Assembly: GCA_003649845.1 (NCBI GenBank) | Contig: QMTB01000049.1 | Location: forward strand, 1 to 9,068 | DNA length: 9,068 nucleotides | Reading direction: 5' to 3' | Source of the DNA: Thermoplasmata archaeon | Lineage (GTDB): Archaea; Thermoplasmatota; E2; DHVEG-1 | Shown here: positions 1 through 6,486 of the stretch, piece after piece | Position numbering within the stretch: the stretch's first letter is position 1 | Layout of the letters: each line of letters begins with the position of its first letter | Position numbers and translations under genes: made by a program | The notes under the pieces: model-generated | Database searches by the model: none | Seen by the model: the letters and a program-made list of their open reading frames with translations, nothing else | What the model was told of the DNA's origin: nothing

Positions 1-572
1 ACTTAATATAAATATTGAAGAGATAGATATAATAGTTTTATCTCATGAACACTGGATCATAACGGTGGACTTACAGAGTTATCAAAATATTTATCATCTG
101 ATGTAGAATTATATAGATTACTGGAGAGAAATCTATTGGAAGAGTACACACTGTTAATACTGAGGAACCTTTTAAAATAATAGATGGAGTATATTCAACT
201 GGTAGATTAAAAGTATAGTAAATGAATAATCTTTGATAATTAGAGGAAAGAAAGGCTGGTATACTATAGTTGGTTGTTCCCATCCAGGTGTTGATAGAAT
301 TTTAATGTCGCTCAAAAAGTAGGGGAAATAGCCAGGTATAATAAGGAGGAATGCATGGTTTTAATAAATTCCATCTACTTGATAAACTTGAATTAGTATC
401 TCCATGTCATTGCACAAGATATAAGAGGGGGATATCTAAATTGTATCCTGAGAAAACCAAGAACTGCGGTGTAGAAAGAATATTTGAATTAAAAAATATA
501 AATTTAAAACATTTGTATTTTTATATATTGTCTGAATATTATACATGTGGAGGGAAATCTATACATTGGTAG
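1..572 (+). pseudogene. Decayed metallo-beta-lactamase-fold hydrolase gene, 5' end outside window
   Basis: Broken remnant of an MBL-fold metallohydrolase, resembling the dihydropterin/ribofuranosylaminobenzene-phosphate synthase-like branch. Fragments appear in order in changing frames. Frame 2 (2-55) gives INIEEIDIIVLSHEHW; one missing G after position 55 breaks the zinc motif, which resumes in frame 1 as H-N-G-G-L-T-E-L (58-81). Frame 3 (about 141-215) reads EEPFKIIDGVYSTGRLK and then hits TAG at 216. Frame 2 (218-319) reads VNE-stop-SLIIRGKKGWYTIVGCSHPGV, where TAA at 227-229 stands where this family usually has CAA (EQSLII). An extra A near 344 precedes frame 3 GGMHGFNKF...PCHCTRYKRGISKLYPEK. 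Family similarity should end near 500; the remaining reading to the TAG at 570-572 looks like readthrough. Motif identity is from memory of the family. Neighbouring genes are intact, so real decay is likelier than poor sequence quality. Confidence 0.8.
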
Positions 573-595
573 GAACTATCAATAATTTCTATTAC

Positions 596-1501
596 CTAGT
601 ATAATATGCCTTCTTGTTGCATCTCTCTAAACATCTCCATACTTAGATATCTCTCTCCTCGATCAGGTAGAACAGTAACTACTTTATCAAACATCTTAGA
701 AACTTTTAAAGCTGCTAGCATATTAGCACCGGAGCTAATTCCAACAAATAAACCATACTTCCTAGAAAGTTTATGTGACATAGCTATAGCTTCTAAACTT
801 CCTACTATTATAACATTATCCACTTGAGACATATCAATTAATTTAGGTATAAAACCATCTCCTATACCTTGGATATGATGCTGTTGGATGCGGACATTAC
901 TACCACCGAACATAACAGCTGCTTCTTCTGGTTCAACTGCTATAATCTTTACATTTGGATTAGCCTCTCTCATAACCTGTGAGATACCTAATAATGTTCC
1001 ACCTGTTCCTACACCTGCTACTACAGCATCAACAGGACCTATCTCCTCAAGTATCTCCCTACCAGTTTTAAGATGCGCCTTGATATTATTTATATTATCA
1101 AACTGTCTAGTATAAAAAGTATTAGGTTCTCTTCCAATCTCCTCTGCTTTTTGAATTGCTTCTTGTAAACTACCACTTTTAGAAGTTAAAACAAGTTCAG
1201 CTCCATAGAAACGCATCATTTGTTTACGTTCCTCACTCATATTCTCTGGCATCACTACAATCATTTTATAGCCTTTAACAGCAGCTACCATAGAGAGAGA
1301 TATACCAGTGTTACCACTACTAGCCTCTACAATTCTATAACCTGGTTTAAGTTTCCCTTCTCTCTCAGCGGCATTAATAATCTCTAAAGCAACTCTATCT
1401 TTAATACTACCACTAGGATTTACACTCTCAAGTTTCGCATAAACATTTTCTACTTTAACTAGAGGTGTATTACCGATTGCATCTAACACACTATAACCCA
1501 T
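596..1501 (-). CDS. cysK: Cysteine synthase (O-acetylserine sulfhydrylase family)
   Basis: PLP-dependent beta-replacement enzyme, expected to make cysteine from O-acetylserine (or O-phosphoserine, as in some archaea) and sulfide in the cytoplasm, releasing acetate or phosphate. At 301 aa it has the usual family length. Visible motifs are: NPSGSIKDR with the Schiff-base lysine at K34; the substrate loop SSGNTG (61-66); the PLP-phosphate loop GVGTGGT (163-169); QGIGDGFIP (211-219); GISSGAN (254-260); and LPDRGERYLS near the C-terminus. It mixes CysK-like features (QGIGDGFIP) with CysM-like ones (PSGSIKDR, short length), so the exact donor is open. It is the last gene of the minus-strand run, 57 nt after the hydratase, with GGTTGGGTG as a modest ribosome-binding site and a TATA-like element in the gap. 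It may therefore be transcribed partly on its own. Its link to the citrate genes may be only positional. Confidence 0.93.
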   Translation of the reverse strand: MGYSVLDAIGNTPLVKVENVYAKLESVNPSGSIKDRVALEIINAAEREGKLKPGYRIVEASSGNTGISLSMVAAVKGYKMIVVMPENMSEERKQMMRFYGAELVLTSKSGSLQEAIQKAEEIGREPNTFYTRQFDNINNIKAHLKTGREILEEIGPVDAVVAGVGTGGTLLGISQVMREANPNVKIIAVEPEEAAVMFGGSNVRIQQHHIQGIGDGFIPKLIDMSQVDNVIIVGSLEAIAMSHKLSRKYGLFVGISSGANMLAALKVSKMFDKVVTVLPDRGERYLSMEMFREMQQEGILY

Positions 1502-1526
1502 CTATATAGCACCCAACCTTAGAAAG

Positions 1527-1550
1527 GATAAATATATCTAGCTTATAAAA
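1527..1550 (-). promoter_or_regulatory. Possible internal promoter for the cysteine synthase gene
   Basis: Read on the minus strand, the 57-nt gap holds TTTTATAAGC (1541-1550) and then GATATATTTATCC (1527-1539), both archaeal TATA-like. The first would place a start near 1519, about 18 nt ahead of the ATG and just before the GGTTGGGTG ribosome-binding site. In DNA this AT-rich such matches are cheap, so this is tentative. Confidence 0.35.
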
Positions 1551-1558
1551 CCATTCTT

Positions 1559-3358
1559 CTATTGCTCTAGCAATCCACCTCGTTTATAGATCTCCAGTTG
1601 AACTTTTGAAAATGGTTTTGCATAAAACTTCCTATTCTTAGTTTTATCAAAAATTAAACCAGTTAGAAAATCTATAGAAATTATATCTCCATCATCGATT
1701 TTATTGATTATATCTTCTGCTACTAATATTGGTAGGCCACTATTGACAGCGTTTCTCTCATAGATTGCTCCAAAAGATTCGGCTATAATAGCAGCTATAC
1801 CTAGTGATTTAAAACAATCTACAGCTTGTTGTCTAGAACTACCGCAACCAAAATTTTTACCAACTATAACGATATCTCCAGGTTTAACTTTTTTAGCGAA
1901 ATCTTCATACCCTTTAAGATTATCAAAGGTATATTGCCCCATTTCTTTTGTATCAGTAATTGATAGATATCGATTATGAAATATCATATCCGTATCGATA
2001 TTATCCCTTTTTATCACCCAAGCTCTACCTTCAACTTTCAATGGCTTATCTACTCCTCTAACCTCCTTTCTACTATGGAATAAAGGTTTATCTTGGACTA
2101 CAACAGGTTTAGGAGGAGAATCTATCTTATCAGCTGTAGTGATAAAACCTGTTATTAGAGTAGCTGCTACAGTAGCAGGACTAGCTAGATAGATATCTCC
2201 AAGGCCTTGTTTACCAGGAAAATTTCTATTACCGGTCGAGATCTCTACCTCGCCTCTACCAGTTTGGCCTATCTGTCCTGCTGCACAACCAGCGCAACCA
2301 GCAGATCCTATAAGTGCACCTGCTTCTTTAAATACATCTATTAATCCTTCTTCTAAACACCTTCGCCATATATCATCTGTAGATGGAACAATCTTCAATA
2401 CCCTACCAGGAGCAATCCTCCTACCTCTAAGTATCTCTGCAGCTAGACGCATATCCTCTATTCTACCATTGGTACAGGATCCCATGAACCCAGAATCAAC
2501 TATTGTACCTTCAACTTCTTCTACTAGTGCAACATCCTCTGGATGCCCTGGTAACGATATCAATGGTTTCAAACCCTCTATATCAATCTTTACTGTATCC
2601 TCATAGTTAGCATCTTCATCTGCATAGATAGGACTAATCCTCCTACCTAGTTTCTCATAGAAAGCATTTACTTTTTCATTCACTGGGAATAACATTATTA
2701 TAGCTCCCATCTCTGTCGCCATAGAAGCCATAGTTATTCTACCATCTAGAGAGAGGTTATCAACATAATCTCCATACATCTCTACTGCATAACCTAATAA
2801 ACCATTTGCACCAAAATGTTTAAGCATAGCTAATACAACATCTTTTGGTGTAGCTAGATTAGATGGTTTACCCTCTAATATTATCTTAATTGTAGGTGGA
2901 ACTTTAAACCATATTCTACCATTAGCCCATGCATATGCTATATCTCTATCTCCCATCCCTTGGCCGAAAGCTCCTATAGAACCTAAAATATTGGCATGGG
3001 AATCAGTTGATACCAATGTACCTCCTGGTTCTACAAGTATTTTATCTATAGCAATATGAGTACCGATACCTTTGTTTATATCATATACCTTGATACCATG
3101 TTTCCTAGCATATAATCTACATATATGCTGATTAGCAGCATATTTTTGATCACAACCACTAGGGTTACAATCAAAGGTGAAGAAGGTTTTACTTGGATCA
3201 TCAACCCCTAGATTATTCTCCTCTAAGTTTTTTACAACATTTGCTCCACCAAAATCTCTAGCGATTCTAGCATCAATAATAATATCAATAATCTCTCCAA
3301 CCTCTGCCTTAGAATCAGAATGATTTTCAAATATCTTTTGAATAATTGTTTTCCCCAT
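1559..3358 (-). CDS. Aconitase-family hydratase, LeuC-like plus LeuD-like domains fused
   Basis: [4Fe-4S] hydro-lyase of the aconitase/isopropylmalate isomerase superfamily; from context, probably citrate to isocitrate via cis-aconitate. The 599 aa combine a catalytic part (about 1-415) with a C-terminal swivel domain (about 440-570), which are separate LeuC and LeuD subunits in most archaeal isomerases. Cluster ligands are C295 (GSCTN) and C355/C358 (CAGC). Other motifs are GIGTH (97-101), STDSHAN (117-123), NIDTDMIFHNRYL (453-465) and GCGSSRQQA (504-512). The specificity loop reads YLSI (464-467), unlike the YLVY and YLRT forms described for methanogen isopropylmalate and homoaconitate enzymes. 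The fused protein is shorter than classical AcnA/AcnB (about 850-900 aa). The ATG follows the ccl stop by 3 nt, with a strong GGAGG 8 nt upstream inside the ccl end. Alternatives are homoaconitase or a dimethylmalate/mesaconate-type hydratase. Confidence 0.85.
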   Translation of the reverse strand: MGKTIIQKIFENHSDSKAEVGEIIDIIIDARIARDFGGANVVKNLEENNLGVDDPSKTFFTFDCNPSGCDQKYAANQHICRLYARKHGIKVYDINKGIGTHIAIDKILVEPGGTLVSTDSHANILGSIGAFGQGMGDRDIAYAWANGRIWFKVPPTIKIILEGKPSNLATPKDVVLAMLKHFGANGLLGYAVEMYGDYVDNLSLDGRITMASMATEMGAIIMLFPVNEKVNAFYEKLGRRISPIYADEDANYEDTVKIDIEGLKPLISLPGHPEDVALVEEVEGTIVDSGFMGSCTNGRIEDMRLAAEILRGRRIAPGRVLKIVPSTDDIWRRCLEEGLIDVFKEAGALIGSAGCAGCAAGQIGQTGRGEVEISTGNRNFPGKQGLGDIYLASPATVAATLITGFITTADKIDSPPKPVVVQDKPLFHSRKEVRGVDKPLKVEGRAWVIKRDNIDTDMIFHNRYLSITDTKEMGQYTFDNLKGYEDFAKKVKPGDIVIVGKNFGCGSSRQQAVDCFKSLGIAAIIAESFGAIYERNAVNSGLPILVAEDIINKIDDGDIISIDFLTGLIFDKTKNRKFYAKPFSKVQLEIYKRGGLLEQ

Positions 3359-3361
3359 AAC

Positions 3362-4141
3362 TTAATCCTCCGCAGGTAGATCTCCCTCTTCAACACCATC
3401 ATATATAGCTGGTACCTCTACTAGTTTACGCATAGGTTTAAACATAGTTTGTTCTTCATATACATGTGCTACTAAACCAGCTACTCTACCAATAAGGAAA
3501 AACGCTTTACCTAAACGCCAATCAAAATCCATGTCAGATATTATAGCAGCTATAGCTCCATCAACATTTATAGGCAGTTTCCTACCAGTAGAAATCTCTA
3601 ATTTTTTTTCTATAGCTTTTGATAATTCTACATGCTCCCCTGCTATATCTAGTTCTTCTGCAAGAGTAAATAATCTCCTAGTTCTAGGATCAGAGGTATG
3701 TACCCTATGTCCAAAACCTAGTATCCTCTCCTTTTTCTCTCTAGCTTCTTCCACTAGTATCTCTGCTATCTCTTCAATAGTTTTTCCTTCTTCTTTCATT
3801 CTCACTATGCCTTCCTGTAGGAATTTAGCTCCTTTTTCAATTGCTCCACCGTGTGCATCTCCAATCGCTAGTATACCTGCAGCAACAGCTGTTGGAAGTG
3901 GTACACCACCAGAGGCTACAACTCTAGCTGCAATAGAAGATGGTGGAGTTACCCCATGATCTATACATGCAGTTATGATCGCATCCATCATTCTACCATA
4001 TTCTTTAGATGGTAACTCACCTCTCAATAATAGATATACAACATGAGCAAAAGGTATATTCCCTATAAGATCTTCTTGTCTATACCCTCTAGTCACCAAA
4101 TGATTAGGCTCTACCTTTGTAATACTTGTCTTCCATTCCAT
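3362..4141 (-). CDS. ccl: Citryl-CoA lyase (citrate synthase fold)
   Basis: Expected to cleave citryl-CoA to acetyl-CoA and oxaloacetate (reversible aldol/Claisen chemistry). At 259 aa it is much shorter than true citrate synthase (about 370-430 aa) and close to the stand-alone citryl-CoA lyase that matches the C-terminal domain of ATP-citrate lyase. The citrate-synthase triad can be read: H97 in DAHGGA, H145 in GFGHRVHT and D194 in PINVDGAIAA. Other family signatures are SIDHGVTPPS-like ACIDHGVTPP (58-67), DPRTRRLF (151-158) and the C-terminal VAHVYEEQ (224-231) with KPMRK (235-239). The start has GGTGGG about 5 nt upstream; the gene lies 9 nt after citF and 3 nt before the hydratase, so the three are almost certainly one transcript. 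A citryl-CoA synthetase partner, as in Hydrogenobacter, is not present here; CitF would supply the citryl-CoA instead (inference). Confidence 0.88.
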   Translation of the reverse strand: MEWKTSITKVEPNHLVTRGYRQEDLIGNIPFAHVVYLLLRGELPSKEYGRMMDAIITACIDHGVTPPSSIAARVVASGGVPLPTAVAAGILAIGDAHGGAIEKGAKFLQEGIVRMKEEGKTIEEIAEILVEEAREKKERILGFGHRVHTSDPRTRRLFTLAEELDIAGEHVELSKAIEKKLEISTGRKLPINVDGAIAAIISDMDFDWRLGKAFFLIGRVAGLVAHVYEEQTMFKPMRKLVEVPAIYDGVEEGDLPAED

Positions 4142-4150
4142 ATACCCACC

Positions 4151-5638
4151 TTATTCTACTACTCTATATATATTATCTAGAACAGTTCCATCAAAATATT
4201 TAGTTACACCAATAATTTCATCTCCAAGTTTAATCTCCTTAGGTCCACCAGTTGCCTCATATGCTATATCTTTAAGTTCTTCAATTGGAATTAAATCTAT
4301 TTTATCTTTTACTTTCTTAATTAAATCCTCTCTCTTTGGATTTATAGCTATACCTTCATTTGTTACAATAGCATCTACTATCATACCTGGTGTTGATATA
4401 GTAGTTACTTTTTCTCTAACAATAGGATTTGTTTTTCTAAAAACTGGTACAGTAATAATTGTTAGAGAAGCAGCAGAAGCGGTATCTTGATGACCACCTA
4501 TTCCATGGAGTAGACGACCATCACTATGGGTGTTAACATTTACATTGAAACTAGTGTCAACCTCTGTTGCACCAAGTACAACAGTATCAAGTCCATCTAT
4601 TGTTCTACCTTTAGTAGTTGGATCAGCATAATGTCCTATATCTGCTGGTAAACCTAAATTTTCTTGGATGAATTTCACAGAATAGTCATCAAATACTTGA
4701 GAATAATATAGATGTTCTACTCTACCCGCCTTATATATCTCTATAATAAGTTTAGTTAAACCACCAGTTGCACATCTAGCTACTACATCCTTCTCCTCCA
4801 GTCTCTCTCCAAGGAATTTCATTGCAGCTAATGAGATACCACCTGCACCAGATTGAAATACCATGCCATCTCTGATTATACCAACTGCATCCATTAGATC
4901 TACGCATTTCCTAGCTATATCAAGTTTCATTGGATCCTCTGTAATCTTAGTGGTACCGGACATAATCTTCTTTGGATCACCTATCCTATCTATCTCAGCT
5001 ACATAATCAACGTATCTCTCTTGTATCTCTTGATATATACATGGGTATTCAACGATATTATCTGTAACTACTATAACATGATCTGCATATTGAGCATCTA
5101 CTTGAGAATATGAAATTGGACCAAAAGCATTCTCACCTATAACACCAGTAGCATTACCTCGTTCATCTGCAGCAGATGCAGCAATAATAGCTATATCAGG
5201 ATGAAGTTCTCCACTTTTCACAGCAGCCCATCTTCCTCCATGTGATCTAAGGATGACAGGTGCCTTCAAAGGATGCCTAGATACATAGTCTCCAACGACT
5301 CCATTTAAGCTACCTTCTATTCTAGTAACTATCCCTTCTTTGATATATTCAACTATAGGTTTATGTACATCAAATAAAGCCGTCTGTGCAAGTCTTATAT
5401 CTTTAACCCCTAGTTCTCTAACAGCTTCTAATGTAGCATTTACCACATAATCTCCGTTTCTAAGTTGATGATGAAAGGATAGAGTGTATCCATCTTTCAA
5501 CCCGCATTTTTTTAATGCATCAACAAGAGTGGTAACCTTTGAAGTATAGGTGTATTTCTTTGTTCCATTAAATGGTCTAAAAACATAGTTTCCAATATTG
5601 GTTTCAATTAATCTACCGCAAGCATTTTCAATTTTCAT
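4151..5638 (-). CDS. citF: Citrate lyase alpha subunit (citrate CoA-transferase)
   Basis: CitF-family transferase. In classical bacterial citrate lyase it exchanges the acetyl group on the CitD acyl carrier protein for citrate, releasing acetate. At 495 aa it is near the normal length (about 500-520) and looks intact. Recognisable blocks are NACGRLIETNIG (5-16), RPFNGTKKY (21-29), SFHHQLRNGD (54-63), FQSGAGGISLA (261-271), DTSFNVNVNTHSDG (361-374) and GIGGHQDTASAAS (379-391), the last two being the typical CitF C-terminal signature. The start codon overlaps the stop of the HD gene (ATGA) and has GGTGG 5 nt upstream. No citD, citE, citC, citX or citG lies within the window, so the protein probably uses free CoA thioesters with the neighbouring citryl-CoA lyase. 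A citramalate-type substrate remains possible. Confidence 0.93.
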   Translation of the reverse strand: MKIENACGRLIETNIGNYVFRPFNGTKKYTYTSKVTTLVDALKKCGLKDGYTLSFHHQLRNGDYVVNATLEAVRELGVKDIRLAQTALFDVHKPIVEYIKEGIVTRIEGSLNGVVGDYVSRHPLKAPVILRSHGGRWAAVKSGELHPDIAIIAASAADERGNATGVIGENAFGPISYSQVDAQYADHVIVVTDNIVEYPCIYQEIQERYVDYVAEIDRIGDPKKIMSGTTKITEDPMKLDIARKCVDLMDAVGIIRDGMVFQSGAGGISLAAMKFLGERLEEKDVVARCATGGLTKLIIEIYKAGRVEHLYYSQVFDDYSVKFIQENLGLPADIGHYADPTTKGRTIDGLDTVVLGATEVDTSFNVNVNTHSDGRLLHGIGGHQDTASAASLTIITVPVFRKTNPIVREKVTTISTPGMIVDAIVTNEGIAINPKREDLIKKVKDKIDLIPIEELKDIAYEATGGPKEIKLGDEIIGVTKYFDGTVLDNIYRVVE

Positions 5639-6162
5639 GGTTCCACCTGTATTTTTCTTATATGAAAATCTATGAAATCACAGTGATGAACAATATAAGC
5701 TTCAATAGAACGCTTGGTATCATCACCCTCATGGGAATGAGCATAGATTATATGAACAATCTCGTCAGACAACCCCATCTTCTTTGCTAATAAAGACCCA
5801 GATACAGGATGACGAAATCTCTTACCATACTCACTTTTAACTACCTTGCCTTCTTCAATAGTATATTCCAATAATTTTCCAACATCGTGTAATAAAGCAC
5901 CTGCAATGAGGATATCTTGGTTGATCTCTTCTTCTCGTTGTTCCATAACTGCTCTAGCTAATTTCGTTACGCGTTTTGTATGATCCACTAGTTTCCCAGA
6001 GTTTTCAAATAGAAGAGTAAATGGAATTTCCCTTAGAGATCTCCATCTCCCCTGCTTGGACGCCTCTAGCCATACCTCAATGACTTTTCTCCGAAGGACA
6101 TCATCTTTTATCAACTCTAATTCTTCTGAGAAGATTTTTTTGATATCTTCTATCTCAACCAT
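5635..6162 (-). CDS. HD-domain metal-dependent phosphohydrolase-like protein
   Basis: First gene of the minus-strand run, 175 aa, no signal peptide or membrane segment, so probably cytoplasmic. The HD-superfamily ligands can be followed: H61 (LVDHTKRV), the H92-D93 doublet (ALLHDVGK), H118 (RFRHPVSGS), H142 and H144 (AHSHEGD) and D162 (HHCDFIDF). The extra histidines resemble di-metal HD proteins rather than the simplest mononuclear kind. The N-terminal 50 residues are helical-looking and charged (SEELELIKDDVLRRKVIEVW). The substrate cannot be told from the sequence; HD proteins include nucleotide and phosphate-ester hydrolases. Its stop codon overlaps the citF start by 4 nt, implying translational coupling and a role tied to citrate/CoA metabolism or its control. 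The start is supported by GAGGTT about 8 nt upstream. Confidence 0.85.
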   Translation of the reverse strand: MVEIEDIKKIFSEELELIKDDVLRRKVIEVWLEASKQGRWRSLREIPFTLLFENSGKLVDHTKRVTKLARAVMEQREEEINQDILIAGALLHDVGKLLEYTIEEGKVVKSEYGKRFRHPVSGSLLAKKMGLSDEIVHIIYAHSHEGDDTKRSIEAYIVHHCDFIDFHIRKIQVEP

Positions 6163-6168
6163 TTTCTT

Positions 6169-6197
6169 TAACCTCTATAGATTGTGGAAAGAGGTTA
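6169..6197 (-). repeat. 7-bp inverted repeat covering the first ribosome-binding site of the citrate operon
   Basis: On the plus strand TAACCTC (6169-6175) and GAGGTTA (6191-6197) are perfect inverse copies with a 15-nt spacer. In the minus-strand transcript the proximal arm is GAGGTTA, the ribosome-binding site of the HD gene, 7-13 nt before its ATG. If transcription starts beyond 6197, the arms could pair and hide the site. If it starts near 6189, as the TATA box suggests, the pair is better read as a DNA operator at the start point. Confidence 0.45.
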
Positions 6198-6210
6198 TAC
6201 AAAAACACTA

Positions 6211-6220
6211 TTATTAAATA
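6211..6220 (-). promoter_or_regulatory. Likely TATA box of the HD-citF-ccl-hydratase operon
   Basis: On the minus strand TATTTAATAA (6211-6220) fits an archaeal TATA box, centred about 54 nt before the HD start codon. The usual 25-27 nt spacing puts the transcription start near 6189, giving a leader of about 27 nt that includes the GAGGTT ribosome-binding site. Confidence 0.5.
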
Positions 6221-6231
6221 TTCTCCACCAG

Positions 6232-6290
6232 ATAGAGGGGAGGTGGGAAGGAGAAAAAAGAGGGAGGTGATGATGTAGAGGGGGGTATTG
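6232..6290 (+). repeat. Purine-rich tract with repeated GGGAGGTG octamer
   Basis: The plus strand is almost all purine here. The octamer GGGAGGTG occurs at 6238-6245 and 6262-6269, 24 nt apart. Each copy matches most of the archaeal Shine-Dalgarno consensus, and the second runs straight into ATG-ATG-TAG (6270-6278). No protein-coding sequence follows that could use it. Confidence 0.5.
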
Positions 6291-6382
6291 GATGGGTATT
6301 CCTCATACATATGAAACTAATTTCTCGTTCCTTCCCAATCCTGATTTTAGGAAAATAATTTTTCATTTAAGTGCCTTTTTCG

Positions 6383-6412
6383 CAGCTACATATATACATA
6401 CACATGTAGCTG
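6383..6412. repeat. Perfect 9-bp inverted repeat upstream of the lipocalin gene
   Basis: CAGCTACAT (6383-6391) and ATGTAGCTG (6404-6412) are exact inverse complements around a 12-nt AT-rich spacer. The centre lies about 57 bp upstream of the TATA box of the lipocalin gene. A regulator-binding site is the first guess. A terminator is less likely, because neither strand has a T-run directly after the stem. Confidence 0.6.
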
Positions 6413-6442
6413 TAAAGAGAAATAAAAAAGATAATAAATGTA

Positions 6443-6460
6443 AAGAAATATTTATAATAT
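6443..6460 (+). promoter_or_regulatory. BRE/TATA promoter of the lipocalin gene
   Basis: AAGAAA followed by TTTATAATAT (6451-6460) fits an archaeal BRE plus TATA box. The expected start site, about 27 nt from its centre, falls at 6481-6483, only a few bases before the ATG at 6487. No Shine-Dalgarno sequence precedes that ATG, so the mRNA is probably leaderless or nearly so. Confidence 0.65.
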
Positions 6461-6486
6461 ATAACATTATAAAATTCTATTAGCGG

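Larger units (their letters stand above)
6163..6486. other. Divergent intergenic region with regulatory structure, no gene supported
   Basis: This 324-bp stretch separates the citrate operon (minus) from the lipocalin gene (plus). It holds a promoter at each end, two perfect inverted repeats (6169-6197 and 6383-6412) and a purine-rich tract (about 6232-6290). A 63-codon reading frame at 6292-6483 has a G-rich sequence ahead of it but no recognisable protein features, and its end runs through the downstream promoter, so it is not called as a gene. Confidence 0.6.

Noticed and set aside
71..283. 70-codon minus-strand frame
   Set aside because: It lies antisense to the pseudogene and has no recognisable features.
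351..572. 73-codon frame on the plus strand preceded by GGAGGA
   Set aside because: It is the C-terminal fragment of the decayed MBL-fold gene; the apparent ribosome-binding site is the codon pair for the conserved Gly-Gly before Met-His-Gly.
606..1115. Two plus-strand frames inside the cysteine synthase gene
   Set aside because: Both are antisense to a well-conserved gene and carry no motifs.
1559..3358. Isopropylmalate isomerase for leucine synthesis
   Set aside because: The domains are fused, the specificity loop differs and no leucine genes are nearby; the citF/ccl context favours a citrate-type substrate.
3531..3959. 142-codon plus-strand frame
   Set aside because: It is antisense to the citryl-CoA lyase gene, and its low-complexity Ser/Ala/Ile composition is a mirror of the codons on the true strand.
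3362..4141. Citrate synthase as the identity of the 259-aa lyase
   Set aside because: It is over 100 residues shorter than citrate synthases, and its motifs (DHGVTPPS, GFGHRVHT) fit citryl-CoA lyase or the C-terminal part of ATP-citrate lyase better.
6292..6483. 63-codon open frame with a G-rich sequence just upstream
   Set aside because: It shows no domain, signal or convincing protein composition, and its end overlaps the BRE/TATA of the next gene. It could be a remnant, but coding is not supported.
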